48,325 nt of DNA, taken from the NCBI GenBank assembly GCA_029880325.1, contig JAOUOP010000061.1:1-48325 (forward strand), read 5' to 3'. The notes below the pieces were generated by a model. That model had not been told where the DNA came from, ran no database searches, and worked only from the letters and a program-made list of their open reading frames with translations. Source of the stretch: Myxococcales bacterium. Its GTDB lineage: Bacteria > Myxococcota_A > Polyangia > Polyangiales > JAFGIB01. The position numbers and the translations under genes were made by a program. Shown piece after piece: positions 18,740 to 25,980 of this stretch; the stretch's first letter is position 1, and the number at the start of each line of letters is the position of its first letter.

Positions 18740-20308
18740 ATGCCGAGCCCCAAGACAGTCAAAAACACCGCGGATTCGCCCAAGAGGGCGCGTGCGGGCG
18801 TGCGGGCGGGGCCTGGTACGAAACGTGCATCAGGATCGGGTGACGACCGGCGACGAGAGACTGCGCGTTCTCGTGTCGGCGTGCGAGCCCCCGCAAGGGC
18901 GGCGGCTCCGGCGCAGCGAGAGAGCGAGACGAAAAAACCACAAAAAACGCGCGAAGGGCGCGACGAAAACCGCGAACGCGGGAAGGGCGAGACGATGGCA
19001 AAGGTAGCGGCGACAAGGCGTGAGCCGCGGGCAGACCGGACGGGCAAGAAGGACAGCCGCGACATTCCAGTCGCGGTCGGGAAGCCGGCGGCAAAGAATG
19101 ACACAGAAGCGGCGCTGAAGGCGTTGTCACGGGAGTCCGGGGGCGACACCACGCTCTCGAAGTACTTCCGCGAGATGGCACAGCATCGCGTACTCACTCC
19201 CCAGGAAGAGGTGGAGGCGGCGCTGACGGTGGAGCGCCTGGAGATCGCATACTGGGAGGCACTGCTCTCCTACGTACCGGCCTTCGAGACGGTGGCCTCG
19301 GTGCTCGAGCGCTGTCTGGAGGAGGCGGCTCCGGAGGTGGCCCAGCTGCGCAAGGTCGCGAAGCTGGCCAAGCGGGGCAAGCTCTCCAAGACCAGCCAGG
19401 GCAAGTGGGACAAGCTGTGCGCCACCCTGTCGGCGCGGCTTCGCACCGCCGACGGCGATCGTGCCTACGTGGCCGAAGCCCAGCAGGCGGTGGAGCGGCT
19501 GGCGGGCATGTATGCCGAGGAGCGCGACCTGGAGGGCGATGAGGTGCGGGTGACCGCCACCTTCAAGCGCTACCTGGCGGGCGTGCGCAAGGCCCAGTTC
19601 GAGCAGAACGCGGCCAAAAACCGCTTCGTCGCGGCCAACCTGCGGCTGGTGGTCTCCATCGCCCGTCGCTACAACCGCGGCCGGCTGCCCCTGATCGACC
19701 TGATCCAGGAGGGCAACATCGGGCTGATGAAGGCGGTCGAGCGTTTCGATCACACGCGCGGCTTCCGCTTCAGCACCTACGCCTCCTGGTGGATTCGCCA
19801 CGCCATCAGCCGGGCGCTGGCCGACAAGGGCCGGGCGGTCCGCATCCCCGTGCACATGCTCGACACCTACAACCGCGTGGCGCGCGCCACCCAGGCCATC
19901 GCCACGCGCACCGGTCACCAGCCCTCCACCGCCGAGCTCGAAGAAGAGACCGGCATCTCGGCGGAGAAGCTGGAGAAGATCCGGGGTTACTGGGCGGAGA
20001 CGCCCTTCTCCCTGGACCGTCCCGTGAACGACGAAGACGGGCGTAAGTTCATCGACTTCCTGGAAGAAGAGAACACGCCCGACCCCTACGAGAGTCTGCT
20101 TAGCCAAAGTTGGTCGGAGCAGGTTCAAAAGCTGCTCGAGACCCTGACGCCGATGGAGGCCCGCATCCTGCGTTGGCGCTTCGGGCTCGACGACGCCGAC
20201 GAGCTCACGCTCAAGGAGATCGGCGACAAGTACAACCTTTCACGCGAGCGAATCCGCCAGCTCCAGGAGCAGGCGCTGGGCAAGATCCGGCGACAGATTC
20301 GCGAGTAA
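18740..20308 (+). CDS. RNA polymerase sigma factor, sigma-70 family (RpoD-like, group 2)
   Basis: The protein has a full set of primary-sigma motifs. Region 1.2 begins with LSKYFREMAQHRVLTPQEE. Region 2 contains NLRLVVSIARRYN, LIDLIQEGNIGLMKAVERFD and FSTYASWWIRHAISRA. Regions 3 and 4 follow, with TPMEARILRWRFGL and the HTH LSRERIRQLQEQALGKIR. It recognises -10/-35 promoters as part of RNA polymerase. It resembles non-essential RpoD-like factors such as myxobacterial SigB/SigC rather than the vegetative sigma, since region 1.1 is missing. From ATG 18740 there is an 85-residue Arg/Lys-rich low-complexity extension. The in-frame ATG 18995 (MAKVAATRRE) is an equally plausible start. A strong terminator follows. 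Confidence 0.92.
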   Translation: MPSPKTVKNTADSPKRARAGVRAGPGTKRASGSGDDRRRETARSRVGVRAPARAAAPAQRESETKKPQKTREGRDENRERGKGETMAKVAATRREPRADRTGKKDSRDIPVAVGKPAAKNDTEAALKALSRESGGDTTLSKYFREMAQHRVLTPQEEVEAALTVERLEIAYWEALLSYVPAFETVASVLERCLEEAAPEVAQLRKVAKLAKRGKLSKTSQGKWDKLCATLSARLRTADGDRAYVAEAQQAVERLAGMYAEERDLEGDEVRVTATFKRYLAGVRKAQFEQNAAKNRFVAANLRLVVSIARRYNRGRLPLIDLIQEGNIGLMKAVERFDHTRGFRFSTYASWWIRHAISRALADKGRAVRIPVHMLDTYNRVARATQAIATRTGHQPSTAELEEETGISAEKLEKIRGYWAETPFSLDRPVNDEDGRKFIDFLEEENTPDPYESLLSQSWSEQVQKLLETLTPMEARILRWRFGLDDADELTLKEIGDKYNLSRERIRQLQEQALGKIRRQIRE

Positions 20309-20352
20309 GAGTAGCCCGCAGGCGAGGGAGAGCTCGCCGAAGCAACATCCAA

Positions 20353-20391
20353 GCCCCCGGGAACAGGCGCTGTTTCCGGGGGCTTTTCTTT
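20353..20391 (+). terminator. Rho-independent terminator of the sigma-factor gene
   Basis: A 14-bp stem (20353-20366 with 20370-20383, one G-U pair) closes a three-base GCG loop and is followed by TTTTCTTT. It starts 44 bases after the sigma-factor stop. Confidence 0.93.
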
Positions 20392-20550
20392 GTGCGGTTG
20401 GGGCGTGCGTTCGCAGGTGGGGGGGGCATAGTGTCGTAGTCCTGAACGTATCGCCGCGGAGCCGGGGCAAAAGACGCCGGGGGAAGAGCGAGCGGGCTTC
20501 CCGAATCGTGTGCTCATGCTCACACCGGGCACGAGGGACAACATCACCGC

Positions 20551-21875
20551 GTGGATCAGCGCATCCCTCTGAAGGCGGACCGTCGCGTTCTAATGCAACG
20601 CTGCAAAGGTGGCGCGGCGGTGCTGCTCGTTGCTGGCGTGGCGCTGCTCGCTCTCAGTAGAGAGGACGGGGCGCGCGGTGCGCCGAAGGGCAGTGAGCGT
20701 GCCGTGCTTCCGAACGACGACTTCCACGAGTTGCTGACTGAAGCTGACGAGCCGCATCGGGAGGTCTCGACGGCAGCACTGGAGCCGGCCGTCGAGCGAA
20801 GCAACGGAGCCTCTTTCGCAATATGGCAGGCTATCGCGGAAGAGGTGAACTTCGTGGTGTCGCCATACAGCATTCGCTCAGCGCTGGCCTGGTGTACCTG
20901 GCGTCGCTTCCGGGTAGCGGTCGGGACAGTCTGCGAACGAACCTTGCGTATCCAGAGCGTAATGAGGAGCTGGCGATTCAGCTGCTGGATCCGTCTGCAC
21001 GAGCCACTGCCGCGGCACGTTTCGAGTCCGCCAACGCCGTGTGGGTCGCGCGACAACGCGCCTTGCGGCCGGCCTACCTAGACGCCGTGTCGCGGATCCT
21101 CCCAGCAGAGGTGCATTCGGTTGACTTCGCCGCTAACCCGAGGCGGGCTCAGCAAATGATCAATGCCTGGGTGTCCGACCGCACGCGGGGGAAGATTCCG
21201 GAGATTCTGAAAGGGAACGCCATCAAGAAGGATACGCGGGCCGCTCTGATCAACGCCGCGTACTTCTTCGGCAAGTGGAGGTCGCCCTTTGATCCGAAGC
21301 GAACGGCCCCCAGGCCGTTTCGAACTTCGCAGGGCGCGAGCGTCCAGGCGAAGATGATGATAGGTGCAGAATGCGGGGCCGTGTTCGGCGATGATCATCA
21401 GGCAGCAGTTGCCGGTTATGGCGATGGCTCCTCCATGGTTCTCGTCGTGGTTGTGCCGAAGCGGTGGCGAGAATTTCGATGGGATGCGGCGGCGTTTCGG
21501 CGCGTGTGGACCGGGCTCTACCGTGCCGACAAGGCCGAATTTGAGCTGCCGAAGTTCAGCCTCCGATCGCGCAAGGAACTCGGTCCAGTCCTGAGCGAAC
21601 TCGAAATCGACGTCGCCGATCCGCACTTGCTTCAGGGACTGTTCACATCAAGCGAGAAGAACTTGATTGACGTCGCGCTTCACGAAGCGTTCATTCGCGT
21701 TGACGAGACCTCCACGGAAGCCGCCGCTGCGACTGCGCTTACGGATATACCCGAAATTGAGCATGAACCCGCTCCGGTTTTTCGCGTCGACAGGCCATTC
21801 TACTTTCTCCTCGCAGAACGCACCACGGGCCTCATCCTGTTCATGGGCCAGGTGACGGACCCGACGGCAGGGTAG
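20551..21875 (+). pseudogene. Serpin (serine protease inhibitor), interrupted by a one-base deletion
   Basis: Two frames together encode one secreted serpin. Frame one (from GTG 20551 or ATG 20593) gives a signal segment (AAVLLVAGVALLAL) and serpin helices A/B: SNGASFAIWQAIAEEVNF then VVSPYSIRSALA. The second frame continues with LVYLASLPGSGRDSLRTNL and runs to 21875. Restoring one C near 20888 joins SALA to LVYL exactly where serpins continue. The rest is complete: NAAYFFGKW, the hinge DETSTEAAAATAL and the terminal strand PFYFLLAERTTGLILFMGQV. The small-residue hinge predicts an inhibitory serpin, with P2-P1 about Pro-Glu by alignment to alpha-1-antitrypsin. This is either a real recent pseudogene or a sequencing error. 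The gene follows the sigma-factor terminator. Confidence 0.88.
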
Positions 21876-21884
21876 TTGAGTCCG

Positions 21885-22517
21885 ATGGCCGGCCGCGCAA
21901 CAAGGATTTCCGCGGGGTCGCGTAGCCTCCTTGTCGCGTCTGCTGTCCGTTTCGCGCTGCTCGCCGCCGTGTTCGCTCTCAGCGTCACCCCCACCCACGC
22001 AACAACCATCGCCCGCACCGACCTCGCCGCGCTTGCGCGGGACGCCGACGCCGTCATTGACGCCGTCGTGGAGCGCACCGGCACACAAATGGCCTACAAC
22101 GCGAGCACCTTCCCGTGGTCGCTGGCCCAGCTGCGCGTGCTGCGCTGGCTCGCGGGTGGTGAAGGTGATCGCGTATGGGTCCGTGACCCGGGCGCCGTCT
22201 GGTCCAATGGTGGGCGACCGCTGTCGGGCAGCGCTGTCTACAGCCCCGGCGAGGAGGTTGTCGTCTTCCTCGGCAAGGACGTGGGACCGTACTACCGCAC
22301 CCATCAACTGGGCGCAGGTAAGCTCGTCGTGCGCCGTGATGGCGAGCAGGCGGTGGTCGAGCAGGATCTGCAAGACGTGTCGGTCTTGGTCGCCAGGCAG
22401 GCGCCCGCGCTTGCCGAGCCGCCTTTCGACGCGATCGTGCCCGGTCAGCGCAGGGTGGTCGGGCCGCTTTTGGACGTGCTGCAGGCGCTGCAAACCTTGC
22501 TCGGAACAGGGCGATGA
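21885..22517 (+). CDS. Secreted hypothetical protein
   Basis: This is a protein of about 210 residues with a signal peptide (FALLAAVFALSVTPTHA). The mature part begins ATTIARTDLAALARDADAVIDAVVER, a start I associate with a family of small exported beta-rich proteins common in myxobacteria. Further motifs are VWVRDPGAVWSNGG and YSPGEEVVVFLG. TTG 21876 opens the frame, but ATG 21885, ten bases after the serpin stop, is the likelier start. Its TGA overlaps the ATG of the next, collapsed gene, so the pair was an operon. In related genomes such genes often precede a secreted metalloprotease gene (recollection, unverified). Function unknown. Confidence 0.7.
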   Translation: MAGRATRISAGSRSLLVASAVRFALLAAVFALSVTPTHATTIARTDLAALARDADAVIDAVVERTGTQMAYNASTFPWSLAQLRVLRWLAGGEGDRVWVRDPGAVWSNGGRPLSGSAVYSPGEEVVVFLGKDVGPYYRTHQLGAGKLVVRRDGEQAVVEQDLQDVSVLVARQAPALAEPPFDAIVPGQRRVVGPLLDVLQALQTLLGTGR

Positions 22518-22701
22518 GTTTCGGCCGGCTCCAGACGCTTTCAGTGGCGCTCACCGCGAGCGCGCTGTTCGCCACCTCGACCGCGCTCGCCTGGGAGCCG
22601 CTCGAGGACCCCAAGGAATTGGCGCCGCGCGCGGTAACGGCTCGCTTTGGTCGATTGCGCTCGCTTGGGTCCTCATTGCGTGGCCCGGGTTGCGGCGGTA
22701 G
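22514..22701 (+). pseudogene. Internally deleted gene: signal peptide plus C-terminal sorting-like tail
   Basis: ATG 22514 overlaps the preceding stop (ATGA) and encodes a clean signal peptide, LSVALTASALFATSTALAWE. After about 35 codons the sense of this frame is lost. In another forward frame, about 22635-22701 encodes GNGSLWSIALAWVLIAWPG followed by LRR and a stop. That is a hydrophobic helix plus basic end, as in MYXO-CTERM/GlyGly-CTERM anchors. The simplest reading is a secreted, anchored protein that lost its whole middle by a frame-changing deletion. The formal 97-codon frame to 22807 is probably not a functional product. Confidence 0.55.
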
Positions 22702-22793
22702 GCGTTCCCGGAACTTCTCCGGCCCCGCGCTGTCTCTCATGACAGCGGCGACGCCCGGCAGCCCATGCCAGTGCGGCGCACCAAGGAGGAGCC

Positions 22794-23255
22794 ATGGCCA
22801 GCATTGATCTGGGCGGTGGTGGCGGCGGCAAGAAGGCTGTCGATGCCCACATTCCGCTGATTCCGTTCATCGATTTGCTCTTGTGCTGCGTGATGTTTCT
22901 GCTGGTGACGGCGGTGTGGAATCAGCTGGCGCGTCATGACTTGTCCCAGCAGGTACCCGGGGAGCGGGCGGTCGACGAGGTCGACGAGGAGCGCATCGGC
23001 CTGATCGTGCAGCTCACGGGGGAGGGCTATGTGGTTTCCACCAGCGCCGGCGACAGCGTTGCGATTCCCAGGGCCGCCGATGCCTATGATGCCGAGGCGT
23101 TGGCCGCGCAGCTCGGGCAATTTCGGCAACGCCTGCCGGCCGAAACGCCGTTGAACATCGCACCCGAGGATGGCGTGGTCTACGAACACGTCGTCGAGGT
23201 CATGGATGTTGCCGCAGGAGTGGGCTATGGCGCAATGTCGCTTGGCGGTGTCTGA
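22794..23255 (+). CDS. ExbD/TolR-family biopolymer transport protein
   Basis: This 153-residue protein has a short Gly-rich cytoplasmic start, one transmembrane helix at about 24-43 (FIDLLLCCVMFLLVTAVW) and a periplasmic domain. The membrane Asp in IPFIDLLL is the conserved proton-path residue of ExbD/TolR. These subunits couple proton flow through ExbB/TolQ pentamers to outer-membrane processes. AAGGAGGA lies just before ATG 22794. No exbB/tolQ or tonB/tolA gene lies in the window, so its partner must be elsewhere. The Gly-rich start ASIDLGGGGGGKK is typical of myxobacterial ExbD paralogues. Confidence 0.88.
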   Translation: MASIDLGGGGGGKKAVDAHIPLIPFIDLLLCCVMFLLVTAVWNQLARHDLSQQVPGERAVDEVDEERIGLIVQLTGEGYVVSTSAGDSVAIPRAADAYDAEALAAQLGQFRQRLPAETPLNIAPEDGVVYEHVVEVMDVAAGVGYGAMSLGGV

Positions 23256-23265
23256 TGGAGTTGGG

Positions 23266-24075
23266 CTATCGACCCGCCGCGCGCGCTTCGTAAAAAGCCA
23301 GCGCCATCAGGTGGGCCAGGAGGTCGACGCCGGCGCTGGAGGAGCTTACGTGGGCGCGGCCGTCCACGGCGCGGTTGCGCTGCAGGCGCTGGCCGCCCGG
23401 GGGCAGGCGCGCCGGGCGCATCAGACGCTCGTCGTAGGCCGCATGGGGCGCGCGCTGGCGCAGCAGGCCGATGGTTTTGATGAAATTTTGGGTGCGCGAG
23501 GGCATCAGTTCGCTGCCGAGCCCGCCGTAGTGGGCGCGCTGCTCCCACAGGATCCAGGGCACGCCGCCGTCGCTGCGGAAGATGTAGAGCAGTTGATGGC
23601 GCTCGTCGCCGGTGCTCGTGCGCTCGGTGGTCACCGTTTTGTTGCGGATGAGGCCGCCGCTGGCCATGGCGCGGGCGGCGCTGAACTTTTTTTCTTTGGT
23701 GGTCGATTGGGTGGTGGTCTCGATGCGATGGACGGCGCGCAAGAGGACCAGGATGCTTTTGTAGGGCAGCTGGCTCGTCGGATCGTCGCTGAGCAGGACG
23801 GCGTCGGGGCCGAAGCTGAAGGCGCGCATGGCGGTCATTTCGTCGGCGGCGCGCACGGCGGAGAGGTCGCAGGCGTAGGCCGTGTGGCCGCGCCCGCGCA
23901 GGTGGCCGAGCAGGGTGATGGCGCGTTCGCGGTCGTCGGTTTGCAGTACCACCGCGGGCAGGCCGGCGTTGAGCTTGAGGCGCTCTTCGTAGGCGCTGCT
24001 GCCGAGGTCTGCCGCGAGCGCGACGGCCTCGTCGGCGATGGGGGTGGCGAGCGCGGCGATGGCGACGGCGAACAT
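23266..24075 (-). CDS. Conserved hypothetical protein
   Basis: This is a 269-residue protein from ATG 24075; the frame extends upstream but without a better start. The first half looks like an alpha/beta domain: MFAVAIAALATPIADEA, LNAGLPAVVLQTDDRERAI and GHTAYACDLSAV, reminiscent of a nucleotide- or ligand-binding fold with a DDP loop. The second half has KEKKFSAARAMASGGLI, HQLLYIFRSDGGVPWILWE and a conserved-looking NFIKTIGLLRQRAPHAAYDERLM. I recognise it as a type of hypothetical protein found in myxobacteria but know no function. No signal peptide or membrane segment is seen. It is convergent with exbD and divergent from the next lipoprotein. Confidence 0.7.
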   Translation of the reverse strand: MFAVAIAALATPIADEAVALAADLGSSAYEERLKLNAGLPAVVLQTDDRERAITLLGHLRGRGHTAYACDLSAVRAADEMTAMRAFSFGPDAVLLSDDPTSQLPYKSILVLLRAVHRIETTTQSTTKEKKFSAARAMASGGLIRNKTVTTERTSTGDERHQLLYIFRSDGGVPWILWEQRAHYGGLGSELMPSRTQNFIKTIGLLRQRAPHAAYDERLMRPARLPPGGQRLQRNRAVDGRAHVSSSSAGVDLLAHLMALAFYEARAAGR

Positions 24076-24180
24076 CGGATGCGTTGTCGATCGTACCGCC
24101 AATCGCGCCGCGGCGCTGGCGGCGGGCGTCTGCGGCCCGTGCGTGGTCAAAGCCGGCGTCGCTGTGTAGGCTTTGCACCC

Positions 24181-25050
24181 ATGAAGGCCTTCACCGTCCG
24201 CTGCCGATCGTTGTTGCTGGCCGTGCTTCTGGCTTCGTCGGTCAGCGCCTGTGAGTCCGATCACACGGCCGGCTCGCGCGCCAAGATCCTCAGCAGTCAC
24301 GGGCCGCGGGTGGCCGAGATCGTGGTCGATGATCTGGTGCGGCATCGCAAGGGGCTGCGCGCGGGGGCCAAGCGCATCTGGGCCGGCTTCGTGAAGGTGG
24401 AGGGCGAGAAGCAGGAGCAGGGGATGCGCCAGGCGATGAAGGTCCTGCGCAGCCCCAAGCGCGGCGTGCGCGAGTTGGTGATTTCACCGATGAGCTTTCT
24501 GGCGGCGGTCAATACCGACGGCGTGGTGATCGCGCGCAATGCCGAGCCCGATCGCATGAAGGGCATGAACCTGGCCAAGCTCTTTCCGGTGGTCCAGGGC
24601 GCGCTGGACGGGGAGGGGGGGTATCAGATCGGTGAGTTCAAGAGCCTCGAGAAGGGCGGCGATCCCTCGGTGACGGTGCTCATGGCAGAGCCGGTGAAGT
24701 TCGAGGAGCGCGTGGTCGGTGCCCTGGTGCTCGGCATTCCGCTATGGCGGCTGCAGCAGCGCCTTAGCAAGCAGTTGCAGATGGAGGCCGCCGGTCAGGA
24801 AAAGGGGGCGGTGATCTGGGTTTACATTTACCGGGGCGATGAGCTGCACCACCACGGCACGCCGCGGGATCTGAATCAGATCGTGCCCGACGCGGCGACG
24901 CGTAAGGCGGGCTTTGCCAGAAGTCCCGGGGGCTTCACCGGCTCGGCGGTGCAGTTCAGCTTCTGGTACGCCTACGGCGTGCGGCCGCTTCGGGTGCTCG
25001 GCGATGACATCGGCGCCATCATCTTTCGGATGGATCCGAGCTCGAGTTGA
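24181..25050 (+). CDS. Lipoprotein with cache-like sensor region
   Basis: This is a 289-residue protein with a lipobox VSAC (Cys24). A long helix (VAEIVVDDLVRHRKGLRAGAKR) is followed by a PAS/cache-like beta fold: FLAAVNTDGVVIARNAEPDRM, LAKLFPVVQGAL and a second strand set, VTVLMAEPVKFEERVVGALV. This is the extracellular ligand-sensing fold of double-cache receptors, here without membrane helices or a signalling domain. It may be a periplasmic or surface ligand-binding protein. A G7 tract lies at 24615-24621. The 3' end overlaps the aat gene by 32 bases, tail to tail. Confidence 0.75.
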   Translation: MKAFTVRCRSLLLAVLLASSVSACESDHTAGSRAKILSSHGPRVAEIVVDDLVRHRKGLRAGAKRIWAGFVKVEGEKQEQGMRQAMKVLRSPKRGVRELVISPMSFLAAVNTDGVVIARNAEPDRMKGMNLAKLFPVVQGALDGEGGYQIGEFKSLEKGGDPSVTVLMAEPVKFEERVVGALVLGIPLWRLQQRLSKQLQMEAAGQEKGAVIWVYIYRGDELHHHGTPRDLNQIVPDAATRKAGFARSPGGFTGSAVQFSFWYAYGVRPLRVLGDDIGAIIFRMDPSSS

Positions 25051-25774
25051 CGACCGCGGTCAGCAGGACTTCGAGGGCCTGCTCGGGGCCGAGTTCGAGC
25101 TGCCAGGGGCCCGGTCGCGCGGGCTCGGCGATGGCCCGACGCAGGGCGCCGAGGAAGATCGGGCGCGGCCAGGGCTCGGCGCCGAAGCGGGCCAGGTGTT
25201 CGGTGTGGACCTGGCAGTCGACGAAGTGGAAGCCCCAGGCCGCCAGGTTGCCGAGCAGGGTGACGGTGGCGACCTTGGAGGCGTCGTCAACGCGTGAGAA
25301 CATGGACTCGCCGCAGAAGCTCGAGCCGATGGCGATGCCGTAGAGGCCGCCGACCAACTCTCCGTTCAGGTAGGTCTCGATGCTGTGGGCGTAGCCGCGC
25401 CGGTGCAGAGCGGCAAAGCCCTGCTTGAGCTCGTCGGTGATCCAGGTTCCGTCCTGGCCGGGGCGCGGGGCGGCCGCGCAGGCTTCGATGACACGGTCGA
25501 AGGCGCTGTCGGCGCGCACCTCGAAGTCGCCCGCGCGGATGCGACGGCGTAGGCTACGACCCACGTGGACGCGCTCGATGGGCAGCACGAAGCGCGGGTC
25601 GGGGGAGAACCACAGAAGCGGTAGGTCTTCGTGGGGCCAGGGGAAGATGCCCTGGGAATAGGCGAGCACCAGGCGCTCGGGGCTGGCGTCGCCGCCGACG
25701 GCCACCACGCCCTCGGGCGAGGCGCCCTCGGGTGGTGGAAAGACCAGGTCGTCGGTCAGCATGTAGACCGGCAT
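25019..25774 (-). CDS. aat: Leucyl/phenylalanyl-tRNA--protein transferase
   Basis: Aat transfers Leu or Phe from aminoacyl-tRNA to N-terminal Arg/Lys of proteins, which marks them for ClpS/ClpAP in the N-degron pathway. The family motifs are in order: AYSQGIFPWPHE (38-49), WFSPDPRFVLP (55-65), then HSIETYLNGELVGGLYGIAIG and FCGESMFSR. The 251-residue length is usual. The start is ATG 25774. The 159-bp inverted-repeat element lies just upstream, between this gene and the end of the Cys-rich lipoprotein gene on the same strand. No clpS or clpA is seen in the window. Confidence 0.95.
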   Translation of the reverse strand: MPVYMLTDDLVFPPPEGASPEGVVAVGGDASPERLVLAYSQGIFPWPHEDLPLLWFSPDPRFVLPIERVHVGRSLRRRIRAGDFEVRADSAFDRVIEACAAAPRPGQDGTWITDELKQGFAALHRRGYAHSIETYLNGELVGGLYGIAIGSSFCGESMFSRVDDASKVATVTLLGNLAAWGFHFVDCQVHTEHLARFGAEPWPRPIFLGALRRAIAEPARPGPWQLELGPEQALEVLLTAVVNSSSDPSER

Positions 25775-25788
25775 GGCACCAGTTTAGA

Positions 25789-25947
25789 GCGGCGGTCGCT
25801 TTGAAACCACGGTAGATTCGCGGGTTTAGCGGGCCCGGGGCAGCGCTGCTTCGCCGCGAAGTAGCTTGGCTACGACGTCGGCACCGCAACGGCACGCGGA
25901 ACCCGCCATGCCTCGCGGCTTTGCGGCGGTTTCAAAGCGACCGCCGC
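25789..25947. repeat. 159-bp element with 20-bp perfect terminal inverted repeats
   Basis: Positions 25789-25808 (GCGGCGGTCGCTTTGAAACC) are the exact reverse complement of 25928-25947. The interior is structured. A hairpin at 25845-25865 (9-bp stem, loop CCG) ends in GTAGC, and that same GTAGC (25861-25865) can instead pair with GCTAC (25869-25873), giving two mutually exclusive hairpins. No target-site duplication or open reading frame is evident. It fills the gap between the Cys-rich lipoprotein gene and aat, both on the minus strand. It could be a non-autonomous element (MITE or REP-derived), a long processing/termination hairpin, or both. Confidence 0.85.
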
Positions 25948-25980
25948 CCGGGCGCACTCCGGGCGCTCTTGCTCGCGTCG

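Noticed and set aside
22514..22807. The 97-codon frame as a genuine small protein
   Set aside because: Only the signal peptide makes sense; after about 35 codons the composition is random, and the tail-like sequence is in another frame.
24615..24621. G7 tract in the cache-like lipoprotein gene as a phase-variation site
   Set aside because: Seven G in a high-GC gene is expected by chance, and the reading frame is intact on both sides.
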